A DNA stretch of 24,635 nucleotides from a virus. The position numbers and the translations under genes were made by a program. The notes below the pieces were generated by a model. It did no database searches. It was not told the origin of the DNA and saw nothing but the letters and a program-made list of their open reading frames with translations. The DNA lies in the IMG/VR virus record IMGVR_UViG_3300025410_000085, positions 1 through 24,635 of that record; one strand, 5' to 3'. Of this stretch, positions 12,503 through 21,961 are shown one piece after another; position 1 is the first letter of the stretch, and every line of letters starts with the position of its first letter.

Positions 12503-13825
12503 ATGCCAATTCCACCAAATACAACTAATTCGAATGTAATACCAAAAGGTCTGAGTCAATCTACAGATTATAAATTTCAATGTCAAATCATAACAGGAAA
12601 TGGAACTCTGACTGACATTAGCGATCTTGTTTTACATTTTAATTTATATGAAAGTATCTTTAGTCCTTGTATGACAGGAACTATAATTGTCAGTGATTCT
12701 TTAGATATTATCACAAATTTAACTCTTCATGGAAATGAGTGGGTTTATATATCATTAGATAAGCCATCATTAAATAGACCAATAAAAAAATACTTTAGAA
12801 TTTATAAGGTTTCAAATAGAGGCGCTGAGAGTCAATCTATTCAAAAATATATTATATCTTTTTGTTCTGAAGAATTAATTCTTTCAAGCCAATTTTATGT
12901 TAGAAAGACGTACAAAGGTCTATCTATTGATTCTATGGTTTCTGATATTTTACTTAACTTATTAAAAGTTCCTACCAGTAAAATTAATAATATTAGATCT
13001 ACTTCTGGTTCTTATGATTTAATGATTCCCAGAATGCGCCCATTAGAAGCAATTGTTTGGTTGGCATCTAGAGGTTATAATACCAACGAAAACACTTTCT
13101 TTTTTTATGAGAGTGCAGATGGATTTAATTTTACATCTTATGAGAATATGATAAGCCAAACGCCATATACAACTTTTTCTTGGCGACCAAACGTTGTTGG
13201 CGATCCTTCTCAAGACATACAATCTTTAAGATATGCTAAGAATGATGTTGATTTTGATATTCTTAGAGGAAATAGATATGGTCAATTTGCATCATCTTTA
13301 CTGACTTTTGATTTAGTTAACAGAACAAAAAAAGTTTATACTTCCAGTGGAGTGAACACTCCAGCTAAGAGTCTGTTGAATTCAAATCTACCAGCTAATT
13401 TAACAACAAATAGATTAAATATGACTTTATTCGACGCTACAGATTCTGTTGTTAAATTTGTTCCAATAACCGATTCTGATTCCACAACAAATAAATTTGT
13501 TCCTCAAAATTGGATGTTGCAAAATCAACTTAAATTGGCTCAGTTACAAACATTAAAAACCACAGTTGTAATTGCTTCAGATTTCCAAATAAGAGCTGGT
13601 ATGACATTAAACTTGATTCGTCCTAAAATGCAACCTCAAAACAAATCAGACAGCGAATATTTAGACACATTTAGAACGGCTAAATATTTGGTATCAGCAG
13701 TGAACCATGGTATTATTGGTGACATTTCATCAACAACTCTAGAATTATTATCTGATTCTTTTGCAGATAAAATACCAGGACCAGCAAGTAATGCTGGTGC
13801 ATTACAACAAGTGAAACAATCATGA
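12503..13825 (+). CDS. 27: Baseplate central hub protein gp27-like
   Basis: This 440-residue protein (T4 gp27 391) has the hub fold signatures: an N-terminal YKFQCQIITGNG and DISDLVLHFNLYESIFSPCMTG, then KKYFRIYKVSNRG...YIISFCSEEL, and the GLSIDSMVSDILLNLLKVP helix. Downstream PRMRPLEAIVWLASRGYNT followed by FFFYESADGFNF matches gp27/gpD hub proteins. It would form the trimer below the tube on which the gp5 spike sits, and the gp5-like gene follows immediately with an ATGA overlap. It starts one base after the gp53 stop, with no separate SD. The final 40 residues are polar. Confidence 0.78.
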   Translation: MPIPPNTTNSNVIPKGLSQSTDYKFQCQIITGNGTLTDISDLVLHFNLYESIFSPCMTGTIIVSDSLDIITNLTLHGNEWVYISLDKPSLNRPIKKYFRIYKVSNRGAESQSIQKYIISFCSEELILSSQFYVRKTYKGLSIDSMVSDILLNLLKVPTSKINNIRSTSGSYDLMIPRMRPLEAIVWLASRGYNTNENTFFFYESADGFNFTSYENMISQTPYTTFSWRPNVVGDPSQDIQSLRYAKNDVDFDILRGNRYGQFASSLLTFDLVNRTKKVYTSSGVNTPAKSLLNSNLPANLTTNRLNMTLFDATDSVVKFVPITDSDSTTNKFVPQNWMLQNQLKLAQLQTLKTTVVIASDFQIRAGMTLNLIRPKMQPQNKSDSEYLDTFRTAKYLVSAVNHGIIGDISSTTLELLSDSFADKIPGPASNAGALQQVKQS

Positions 13826-15009
13826 TAGAAAAAAATTATGCTGGTTTAGATAATTTCGTATGGTGGATTGGCGTTGTTGAAGATCGCCAAGATCCAATGC
13901 ACCTTGGACGTTGCCGAGTTAGATTTTTTGGTTTCAACAATGAATCTTTAACTGAAAACCCAACTCAAAATTTACCTTGGGCACATCCAGCTCATTCTCT
14001 AAACGACCAAACATTTAGCACGCCAAAAGAATCTGATGTTGTGTTTGGATTTTTTGCTGACGGTCAAAGCAGACAATTTCCTATAATGTTAGGTGTGATT
14101 CCTGGATATTATACCAATGCGAATAATCCAAAATCAGGATATAATGATGTTAGAAATGACGCGACTGTTTCAAATGCGCCTAGACCTCCAGCTTCTAGAA
14201 AATACAATACTGATGGGACAGGAATTGTAATAACTGAAAATACTGATGTTTCAACTTTAAGATATCCAAGACCTAATCAAGTATCAAACACTTCTATAAC
14301 AGGTCTTGCTTCAAATTTAAATGTTCCAGCAAATGATGTCGTAATAGATAAAGCTGTGAACAGAGATTTAAAAGTTCCAACTGCTGCTGGAATAACTTGG
14401 GACGAACCATACACACCATTTAATCCAAACTATCCATACAATCAAGTTAAAGAAACAGAATCTGGACATGTGTTTGAAATGGACGATACTTTTGGACATG
14501 AACGTATTTCTATGATTCATCGTTCTGGAACGTTTATGGAAATGCATCCAGACGGTTCTAAGGTTCAAAAAGTAACCAACGCTAATTACGAAATTGTAAT
14601 GGGTAGCGATTATGTTCATATTATGGGACTATCCAATAAAACTGTAAACGGAGACCTCAATGTTTTAATTGGCGGTCAATGTAACGTGCAAATTTCTGGC
14701 AACACAACCATAACTGTGGCGAATGGCGATATCAATATGACTGCACCTCAAGGTAATGTTACCATAGCTGCAGGACAAACTTTAACTCTACACGGTAATG
14801 AAATTGACATTTCGGCAATAACAAGTATCAACAAGTCAGCTGGTTCTACAGTTGGCGTTAATGCTCCAGGTGGAATGCATATGATAAATGGAGACATTAC
14901 AACAGGAAATAATTTAAGCAGCGATAATGGTTTTAGTGGCACACTCACTTCCGTCACAGGAGCGCAATATCATTTTGTTAATGGAATTTGCGTTAATAAG
15001 AGCACATAA
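13822..15009 (+). CDS. 5: Baseplate hub spike gp5-like, without lysozyme domain
   Basis: Residues 1-105 form the gp5 OB-fold: WIGVVEDRQDPMHLGRCRVR, LPWAHPAHS and DVVFGFFADG. Residues about 180-270 have a gp5/gpV-like linker (ETESGHVFEMDDTFGHERIS and FMEMHPDGSKVQ). Residues about 270-350 are the repetitive beta-helix of the spike, with alternating short motifs (GDLNVLIGG, GNTTITVANG, GNVTIAAGQT). In T4 gp5 a lysozyme domain of about 200 residues separates the OB-fold and the helix; here that space is a Ser/Asn/Pro-rich linker of about 75 residues with no lysozyme motifs. The spike is thus piercing but apparently not enzymatic; the transglycosylase domain in the 866-residue tail protein may replace it. 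The start overlaps the gp27 stop. Confidence 0.85.
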   Translation: MIEKNYAGLDNFVWWIGVVEDRQDPMHLGRCRVRFFGFNNESLTENPTQNLPWAHPAHSLNDQTFSTPKESDVVFGFFADGQSRQFPIMLGVIPGYYTNANNPKSGYNDVRNDATVSNAPRPPASRKYNTDGTGIVITENTDVSTLRYPRPNQVSNTSITGLASNLNVPANDVVIDKAVNRDLKVPTAAGITWDEPYTPFNPNYPYNQVKETESGHVFEMDDTFGHERISMIHRSGTFMEMHPDGSKVQKVTNANYEIVMGSDYVHIMGLSNKTVNGDLNVLIGGQCNVQISGNTTITVANGDINMTAPQGNVTIAAGQTLTLHGNEIDISAITSINKSAGSTVGVNAPGGMHMINGDITTGNNLSSDNGFSGTLTSVTGAQYHFVNGICVNKST

Positions 15010-15020
15010 GGAATTTATAA

Positions 15021-15656
15021 ATGAGCGAGAATAATGGTTTACTTCCAGTAAATATTAAACATCTAAATGACATAGCGAACGGCTTAGACAATATGGCCAA
15101 CTCGACTTGCGATGTCATTCAAGCTGCAATTAATCGTCAGTTAAAAGGCGTAGAAGATCTTATTGCTGATATGATTAAAGAAATTACAGCTTTATCTCAA
15201 TGGGCAGATTTAATAGATTTTAATCCATTTTCATTTATTAAAAAGTTCATTAAAAAGGTTATCGGTCCACAATTAGATGCCGCTATTAAATATGCTGTAC
15301 AATTGGCTTTACTTCTAAAAGCGGTAATAAACATCGCTCAAGCTGTTCAAAGATTAGCTAAAAAAATAATCGGCTGTACTGTTTCAGCCTTTAGCCGTCT
15401 AACAGCTGTTGTTGGTAAACTTACTTCGGCTTTAAAAGGCGCATTAGCAAACATTCTTAATATAAGAAATAAATTTAAGGCTGCAGTTGCTGCGGAAGTA
15501 AACGGTATTATAACTTTTGTAAATCAAGCTAAGGCTAATGCGATTGCAGAAGTAAACCAAGCGATCAAGCCAGATAATGGAGACGGCAAAGGACCAGTTG
15601 TAGTTAATACACCAAGTGTTCCATCTACTCCTGCCAATACGGTCGGACCAAGCTAA
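15021..15656 (+). CDS. Unknown helical protein between gp5 and gp25, 211 aa
   Basis: I do not recognise this protein. Residues 1-60 are helical and polar. A hydrophobic, amphipathic region covers about 65-150 (FIKKFIKKVIGPQLDAAIKY and ALLLKAVINIAQAVQRLAKK). The C-terminal 40 residues are Pro/Ser/Thr-rich. A G-A-A-Y-rich surface like this could bind membranes or form a coiled bundle. AGGAA lies about 12 bases before the ATG. Its place between the gp5-like spike and gp25 within a tail operon suggests a virion or assembly protein. It carries no domain I can name, so any function (spike tip, hub filler, injected membrane protein) is speculation. Confidence 0.75.
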   Translation: MSENNGLLPVNIKHLNDIANGLDNMANSTCDVIQAAINRQLKGVEDLIADMIKEITALSQWADLIDFNPFSFIKKFIKKVIGPQLDAAIKYAVQLALLLKAVINIAQAVQRLAKKIIGCTVSAFSRLTAVVGKLTSALKGALANILNIRNKFKAAVAAEVNGIITFVNQAKANAIAEVNQAIKPDNGDGKGPVVVNTPSVPSTPANTVGPS

Positions 15657-15669
15657 ATAAATATAAAAA

Positions 15670-16071
15670 ATGGCAAGATCAAATACATCAGCAATAGTTT
15701 ATAGCGACTTTAACGTTAATTTTGACGTTAATCCAGTCACAGGCGACTTACTTAAAGTCACTGGAATAAACTCTGTTACACAATCTTTGATGAATTTGGT
15801 TCAAATAAATTATTATGAAAAACCATTTCATCCAGAAATTGGATCAAATATTAGAAACTTGCTGTTTGAACAAATGGATCAAATTACGTCAAATGCTTTA
15901 TCTAAAGAGATTCAGATTTTGATTGAGAACTTTGAGCCTAGAGTTTCCATTAATAATGTTATCGTCCAAGCGGACTATGATAATAATGGATATAATATTG
16001 AAATTGATTTTAATATTTTATCGGTAAATAATTCTTTTACAGTATCATCATTTCTTCAAAGGCTTCGTTAA
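15670..16071 (+). CDS. 25: Baseplate wedge protein gp25
   Basis: A 133-residue protein, essentially the length of T4 gp25 (132), belonging to the GPW/gp25 family that forms part of the wedge core and primes the sheath. The family signature EKPFHPEIGSNIRNLLFEQM is clear, followed by LIENFEPRVSI and NIEIDFNI near the end. It lies 13 bases after the unknown gene, with no good SD (AAATAAATATAAAAA before ATG). Its stop codon directly abuts the gp6 start (TAAATG). Confidence 0.92.
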   Translation: MARSNTSAIVYSDFNVNFDVNPVTGDLLKVTGINSVTQSLMNLVQINYYEKPFHPEIGSNIRNLLFEQMDQITSNALSKEIQILIENFEPRVSINNVIVQADYDNNGYNIEIDFNILSVNNSFTVSSFLQRLR

Positions 16072-18132
16072 ATGGCTAACAACACTTCACAGATACAATT
16101 AACTGCACTAGATTTTGATGCCATCAAACAGAACCTGATCACATATTTACAAAGCCAATCTCAATTCGCAGATTATAATTTCCAAGGTTCGGCTTTCAAT
16201 ATTCTTTTAGACATCCTTGCATATAATACAACATATAATGCATTCTATATGAACATGCTTGCGAATGAGATGTTCTTAGATACAGCAGTATTGAGATCAT
16301 CAGTTGTATCACAAGCAAAATCTTTAGGATACACTTCAAAGTCATCAACAGCAGCACAAGCAATCGTTAATCTTACAGTAACAAAAGGAATAAACGATCA
16401 GACAACTATTCTGAATGTGCCAAGATTTACATCTTTTGTATCCTCAGCTTTAAATGGCGCATCATATACCTTCTACACAGTTGAAGATTCAGAATATGTT
16501 GCAAACACTGGAAACACTTTTACCTTTAATTCTTTAGTCATTAAAGAAGGTGTTCCTACAACTAAATCTTTCTTATATTCTTCAACAGCTAATCCATCTC
16601 AATATTTTGATTTGGTTGACCAGAACATAGATCTTTCAACACTACAAGTTGTTGTTCAATCTTCTACAACCAATCCTTCATATACAGTATTCACTTTGGC
16701 TGAGGATGCAACAACTGTTACTGCGAACAGTAATGTATACTTTGTTGAAGAAGGTCCAAACGCCAATTATATAATTTATTTTGGAGATGGAATATTAAGT
16801 GCAAATCTTGTTGATCAAAATATTGTAACAGTAAGTTATTTGATCACCAACGCTGATAATGCTAATGATCTACAATCTTTTGGTTTACAAACAAGTATTT
16901 TAGATGGTTCTGTTTCTAGCGTAACCACTGCCACTCCATCTTTTGGCGGATCTCCTATTGAGAGCATTGACAGTATTAAAACAAATGCTCCTAAATCTTT
17001 TATTGCTCAAAACAGAATTGTTACCAAAAACGATTACATTACAATTATTAATAAGAAATATCCTTACTTTGATTCAGTTACTGTTTGGGGTGGTGAGGAA
17101 GAAACTCCCCCAGTTTACGGTCAAGTGTTCATTTCAGCTAAACCAAAAAATGGATATGTGACAACCACATCTCAAGTAGACTATTTAATTAATGAAATAA
17201 TTAGACCATTTAGCGTGTTGACAGTTACTCCAAATTTCGTAAATCCAGACTACGACTATTTAAATTTCAATTTAAATGTGAACTATGATCCTTCGCAAAC
17301 AATTCAATCGCAACAAAATCTTATTTCCTCTATTATTAGTACTGTCTATAATTATGCAAATACTAATCTAAACACATTCAACTCGTCTTTCCAATATTCA
17401 AAATTCTTAACTGCGATTGATGGCACTGATCAGTCAATTCAATCATCAACATCAACAGTTTACATCGAGAAAAGATTTAATCCAAGTTTAATAGAATCTG
17501 AAACATATACTATTAAATTTGGAACTTCTCTACATCATGGAATTTCTAACGACAGATTATACTCAACAGGCTTTATTCAATTAGATTCAAGCGGTAACGA
17601 ACAAGAATGTTACATTGAAGAAACTCCATTTGATTTCGGAAGTATTGAAAGCGTAACAATTAATTCTCCAGGTTATGCATATACAACAGCACCAACTATT
17701 ATTATCGAAGGTGATGGTTTAGGCGCAAACGCATATCCTGTTATTGTTAATGGTCAAATTAATTCTGTCGTAGTTGATGTTGCAGGTAACAACTATACGA
17801 CAGCAGCAATCACATTATCTGGCGGTGGCGGCACAGGCGCATCATTAACTCCTAACTTAACTGGAGGAACTGGTGTGCTAAGAACATACTACTTTGACAC
17901 CAATAATGTTAAACATATTTTAAACCCAACAGCAGGAACAATTGATTACATTAATGGTATAGTTACGTTGAATAATTTTTATCCATTAAGTGTTATTGGA
18001 ACTGATGGGGTTCTTTCTATATTTGCGCAACCAGATAATTATAGTTTCTCATCTAAAAATCAAATTATTTTAACATTAGATCAAACAAGCTTAACTGCAG
18101 TGTCAGTAATCTTAAACGCAGTATCATCATAA
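16072..18132 (+). CDS. 6: Baseplate wedge protein gp6 (with inserted GY-repeat module)
   Basis: Gp6 forms the inner ring of wedges together with gp25 and gp7. The 686-residue length is near T4's 660. The N-terminal LDFDAIKQNLITYLQSQSQF (about residues 13-32) and FNILLDILAYNTTYNAFYMN are hallmarks of the family, and PKSFIAQNRIVTKNDYITII is the Baseplate_J-type core motif. Residues about 527-593 hold a two-unit G-Y repeat (PGYAYTTAPTIIIEGDGLGA and VVDVAGNNYTTAAITLSGGG) that I take as an added module; the same type occurs in the next two wedge genes. The start immediately follows the gp25 stop. Confidence 0.88.
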   Translation: MANNTSQIQLTALDFDAIKQNLITYLQSQSQFADYNFQGSAFNILLDILAYNTTYNAFYMNMLANEMFLDTAVLRSSVVSQAKSLGYTSKSSTAAQAIVNLTVTKGINDQTTILNVPRFTSFVSSALNGASYTFYTVEDSEYVANTGNTFTFNSLVIKEGVPTTKSFLYSSTANPSQYFDLVDQNIDLSTLQVVVQSSTTNPSYTVFTLAEDATTVTANSNVYFVEEGPNANYIIYFGDGILSANLVDQNIVTVSYLITNADNANDLQSFGLQTSILDGSVSSVTTATPSFGGSPIESIDSIKTNAPKSFIAQNRIVTKNDYITIINKKYPYFDSVTVWGGEEETPPVYGQVFISAKPKNGYVTTTSQVDYLINEIIRPFSVLTVTPNFVNPDYDYLNFNLNVNYDPSQTIQSQQNLISSIISTVYNYANTNLNTFNSSFQYSKFLTAIDGTDQSIQSSTSTVYIEKRFNPSLIESETYTIKFGTSLHHGISNDRLYSTGFIQLDSSGNEQECYIEETPFDFGSIESVTINSPGYAYTTAPTIIIEGDGLGANAYPVIVNGQINSVVVDVAGNNYTTAAITLSGGGGTGASLTPNLTGGTGVLRTYYFDTNNVKHILNPTAGTIDYINGIVTLNNFYPLSVIGTDGVLSIFAQPDNYSFSSKNQIILTLDQTSLTAVSVILNAVSS

Positions 18133-18133
18133 T

Positions 18134-21100
18134 ATGGCAAATACAACATTAACAACATCAGGATTATTGGAATCTCAATTTCCAGAATTCATTGTAGCCA
18201 ATAATCCAAATTTTGTTGCTTTCGTCAAGGCATATTACCAGTGGTTAGAAAATTCAAATACTGGTGCTGTTCTTTATCAAACTAATAATTTATTGAGCTA
18301 TAAAGACGTAGACGAAACCACAGATCAATTTATTCAATATTTCATTAACGACTTTCTTCCATATTTTCCTCAAGACATTGCTGCTGATGAACGTAAACTT
18401 ATTAAAGCTGCTAGAGAATTTTATGCAACTAAAGGTAGCGAGAATTCTTTAAAGTTTCTATTCAGAGTTCTCTACAACGAAGATGCAGAAGTTTTCTATC
18501 CAAAGAATAACATATTAAAAGCTTCGGACGGTAAGTGGCAAGTTCCACAAGCAGTCAAATGTATTTTAGGAACTGGTGGATATCCAAGTGTTAATGTTGG
18601 TCCAAATTTTGACCCAAGTAATCTTGTTCAAAGACAAGGTGTTGGTTCGTTATCAAATACAACATGTACTATTGAATCTGCATACACAACAGTAGATTCT
18701 GAATTCGGATTTGAAGTTATTGAGATTTATCTTTCTAATATTAATGGTTCGTTCGTTGCTGAAGAAAATCTAATCGTAAACGGTGCATATGCCAACACTG
18801 AATCTTTCTCATTCCAACAAAAAATTATTGGATCTCTTTCAAATATTGTAGTCAATCCAAACTATCAGGGTCTTAACTATAATGGACCAACTTACAATTT
18901 TGATGGAACTATCAACTATCCTGGAGATCCTGTAGTTATCTTTGGCGGTTTAGCAAATACTCCGCAAGCAACTAAGGCTGTTGCATATGTTAATAATGTC
19001 AGCGTTGGATCAATTTATTCTGTTGGTACAGAAAGCGGCGGTTGGGGATATAGAACATTCCCTAATACTGTTGTAACTGTCATTTCAGATACAGGTATTG
19101 GAGCAAACGTTGTTGTTCAATCGGTAGACTATATTAACGTTGCTGCTAACTCAATTATTGTTAATACAGATGCAATTGAATTTATTGCTAATTCAACAAT
19201 TGAGTTCTACGCTAACACATATACAATCAATGGAATCTCAACTTCTGGCACAACAACTCAAACTGTAAATTTAAATACAGCAACTTTCCAAGCAAATACG
19301 ACCATTGATAATTTCTATAGAAACTACTATCTTCAAGTTGTTTCTGGAACAGGACACTCAGCTTCTCCAAATATTGCAATTATTGAACAATATTTCTCAT
19401 CAAATCAACTTGCTGTGTTGGGCGCACCATATTTGGGTGCAACTTTAGACTCTACAAGTAATGTTGTTCTATATGCAGATCAATATTATGGATTTGCTAA
19501 TAACCAAATCTTCATTAATGGATGCACTGGTGCAGGTAACAGCTTAAGCACTGTAAATCTTCATAGCACAACATTCACACCAAGCGCAGTTAATGGTTAC
19601 TATAACAACTCCTTAATTGAATTTGTGGCTGGAGCTGGAGCAGGTTCTGCAGGATTAATTACTGCATACAACGGTTCAACAGGTGTTGCTACATTTATAC
19701 CACTTCCACAAACACCAACATTAAGTGTGGCTCCAAACGCAACTACAAATGCTGTTGTGTTTTACGAAAACGCTAATGTGTCCTTAAGTAAGTCGTTCAC
19801 ATCAACCAATCTCCAAGTTGGTAAGATCACATCGATGAATGTGATCAATGGTGGATTTGGCTTTAAATCTAAACCAACTATCTCATTAGATTCTCAATTT
19901 GAATCTGATTTCTCTGTTGTTTATGCTGGATATAACGATCCAACAAATATTTCAGAACACGCTAACACAGTACAATCTATCAGAGACATTGGCCAAATCG
20001 CAAATGTTCAAATTATTTCAGCAGGAATAGGATACGATACAACTAAAGATGTTATTGTAATCAATAACTCCCTTGGCCATGGTGCAACATTCAGCTTCAC
20101 TACTCATGCTAATGGATCTATCGCAACAGTATCTGTAACAAATCCTGGCGAAGGATACACTTATCCAATCTCAACAACAACTCCAATTTATTTGGCTAAC
20201 AGTGCAAATACTCAAAACGCTGCAAGTGGAACTGGTGCACAATTAGTTGCTTATGGTTTTGATGAAGGCGCGAACTTTGACGTTTCTGTAACTAACATCG
20301 GTCAAATTTATGACTTTAGAATCGTAAGTCGCGGATTTGATTACAAGACAACACCAAATGTATCGTTAGCGATTATCGATCTACCAGTTCAACAAAATAA
20401 TTCTAACGTTGTATTTGACTATGCAACATTATATGAAGACGATTTCGTCTATCAAGGCGCTAACGTAAAGACTGCTACTTTCACTGCATTCTTTGACAAG
20501 TTTGGTTCTCAATATGCAGGTCTATTATCTAATTCTTCAATAAGACTTTACAACTATACTGGAACATTGTTGCCTAATGCAAATCTTGTATTTTCTAATG
20601 CTGCAATTAATGTTTCTCCAGTTCCAAATGGAACTTCTGTTCTTGCCACAGTTTATGGTAACGGTAGAGCAAGAGCAAACGCAATCTTCTTGAACGGATT
20701 AATTCAATATCCTGGATACTATTTAAATACCGATGGCCAATTGAGCGCAGATCAATATCTGCAAGCCAACACTGAATATCATAATTATTCTTACATCGTT
20801 CAGGTTAAAGAGGCTCTAGTTGACTACAAGAACACTCTATTGAATATTCTACATCCTTCTGGAATGCAAGTTCTTTCTTATATGAACATTTTAGATAATG
20901 AGTTTAACCAAATCGATTTAACTGCAAACCTATCAACATTTAATATTCTAAATGGAACAGTTACATCTAACTCATATTGGTCAAATGCAGTTCTAGTTGG
21001 AACAAGCACACACTTTGCTGCGAATGCTAAAGTTGGCGACTTTGTCGTTATTGGTTCAGGATTAGGAAACAGAGAACAAGTCAAGATTATTGAAAGTATT

Positions 21101-21949
21101 ACCGACAATACTCATTTGACTATGGAAAGCAATACAATGTTCTTGGGTCCAGGATATTTGGAAACTATTAACTACAGCGCATCAAACTATACGATTTCCG
21201 AGTTTAATACAACTGGAAATGCAAACACTGTAAACTTAAATACTGCAAACTTTATCGCTAACACAACGATCGACAATTATTACAATAATAGTATAATTGA
21301 GGTCACACATGGTAGCGGTTATATCTGCAACACCATTAATCTAACCACTGGTGCAGGTAATACTGTAAACCATGTAAATCTAAACACAGCGACATTCACA
21401 GCTAACACTACGAATGGGTACTATGATGGATATTTCTTAAAGGTTGTTGGTGGAACAGGTGCTTCGGCTTCTCCAAATACTGCAAACATCACAGCTTATT
21501 TTGGTGCAAACCAAATCGCTGTTCTAGATAGAAATTTAGGAGCAACTTTAGACGGTACAAGTAATGTTGTGATCTATGCTCCAAATACTGCAACAATCGT
21601 TGCTTACTATTCAGCAAATCAAATCGCAGTACTAAATACCCAATTGAAGGCTCCAATAGATTCAACAAGCAATGTGATATTAACTATCCCATCAGTTTCT
21701 AACACGTTTGTAATTATGCCACAAACAACAAATGTTTATGGTCAGATTTTAAATGGTGATGGTATCGCATTTGATCTGGGTGTCGCTAATACTAGATTCA
21801 ATGCTAATGTAGTTTATGTGAGCGAAAGCGGAAACGCTTTAACTGTGGATACTCCAGCTAACTTGTTAACAACTAATGTTGCTAACCAGTCATACTACAT
21901 CTATCCGCAGTTTAATGGAACTTCATATACATTTATTAATAATCAATAA
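18134..21949 (+). CDS. 7: Large baseplate wedge protein, gp7-like
   Basis: At 1271 residues this is longer than T4 gp7 (1032). The N-terminus (LLESQFPEFIVANNPNFVAF and QDIAADERKLIKAAREFYAT, then SLKFLFRVLYNEDAEVFYPK) is the one seen in gp7-position wedge proteins of T4-like marine phages. The middle and C-terminus are beta-rich and modular. There are four copies of a TVNLNTATF unit (starting at residues 377, 473, 1032, 1077) and G-Y repeats at about 563-750. A GTSTHFAANAKVGDFVVIG module lies at about 940-1005, and a C-terminal trailing repeat (NQIAVL...DSTSNV) extends to 1186. These suggest decoration domains. The start is one base after the gp6 stop. Function as a wedge protein is by position; detailed gp7 homology is inferred. 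Confidence 0.72.
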   Translation: MANTTLTTSGLLESQFPEFIVANNPNFVAFVKAYYQWLENSNTGAVLYQTNNLLSYKDVDETTDQFIQYFINDFLPYFPQDIAADERKLIKAAREFYATKGSENSLKFLFRVLYNEDAEVFYPKNNILKASDGKWQVPQAVKCILGTGGYPSVNVGPNFDPSNLVQRQGVGSLSNTTCTIESAYTTVDSEFGFEVIEIYLSNINGSFVAEENLIVNGAYANTESFSFQQKIIGSLSNIVVNPNYQGLNYNGPTYNFDGTINYPGDPVVIFGGLANTPQATKAVAYVNNVSVGSIYSVGTESGGWGYRTFPNTVVTVISDTGIGANVVVQSVDYINVAANSIIVNTDAIEFIANSTIEFYANTYTINGISTSGTTTQTVNLNTATFQANTTIDNFYRNYYLQVVSGTGHSASPNIAIIEQYFSSNQLAVLGAPYLGATLDSTSNVVLYADQYYGFANNQIFINGCTGAGNSLSTVNLHSTTFTPSAVNGYYNNSLIEFVAGAGAGSAGLITAYNGSTGVATFIPLPQTPTLSVAPNATTNAVVFYENANVSLSKSFTSTNLQVGKITSMNVINGGFGFKSKPTISLDSQFESDFSVVYAGYNDPTNISEHANTVQSIRDIGQIANVQIISAGIGYDTTKDVIVINNSLGHGATFSFTTHANGSIATVSVTNPGEGYTYPISTTTPIYLANSANTQNAASGTGAQLVAYGFDEGANFDVSVTNIGQIYDFRIVSRGFDYKTTPNVSLAIIDLPVQQNNSNVVFDYATLYEDDFVYQGANVKTATFTAFFDKFGSQYAGLLSNSSIRLYNYTGTLLPNANLVFSNAAINVSPVPNGTSVLATVYGNGRARANAIFLNGLIQYPGYYLNTDGQLSADQYLQANTEYHNYSYIVQVKEALVDYKNTLLNILHPSGMQVLSYMNILDNEFNQIDLTANLSTFNILNGTVTSNSYWSNAVLVGTSTHFAANAKVGDFVVIGSGLGNREQVKIIESITDNTHLTMESNTMFLGPGYLETINYSASNYTISEFNTTGNANTVNLNTANFIANTTIDNYYNNSIIEVTHGSGYICNTINLTTGAGNTVNHVNLNTATFTANTTNGYYDGYFLKVVGGTGASASPNTANITAYFGANQIAVLDRNLGATLDGTSNVVIYAPNTATIVAYYSANQIAVLNTQLKAPIDSTSNVILTIPSVSNTFVIMPQTTNVYGQILNGDGIAFDLGVANTRFNANVVYVSESGNALTVDTPANLLTTNVANQSYYIYPQFNGTSYTFINNQ
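19262..19768 (+). repeat. Intragenic repeat block A in gp7-like gene
   Basis: Two copies of a roughly 70-residue unit start at residues 377 (nt 19262) and 473 (nt 19550). Each begins TVNL and continues with a Phe, an Asn/Thr-rich stretch, and then Y-Y-x-x-x-L or N-G-Y-Y-N-N. The first copy includes GTGHSASPN and ends with LDSTSNVVLYA. The units are diverged (TVNLNTATF against TVNLHSTTF), so this is an old duplication. Confidence 0.7.
21227..21691 (+). repeat. Intragenic repeat block B in gp7-like gene
   Basis: The same unit recurs at residues 1032 (TVNLNTANF) and 1077 (TVNHVNLNTATF). A trailing half-unit (NQIAVL...DSTSNV) follows at about 1150-1186. Copy at 1077 is closest to block A copy 1: both have GTGASASPN/GTGHSASPN and a GATLDxTSNVV ending. 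The blocks lie about 1.5 kb apart in the same gene. Confidence 0.72.
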
Positions 21950-21961
21950 TCAAGGTTAAAC

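Noticed and set aside
15009-15020. TATAAATG resembling a T4 late promoter before 15021
   Set aside because: It includes the gene's start codon, so a transcript from it would begin inside the gene; a chance match.
15650-15665. AAATAAATATAAAA before gp25 as a late promoter
   Set aside because: Not an exact TATAAATA and too close to the ATG to leave a leader; AT-rich chance match.
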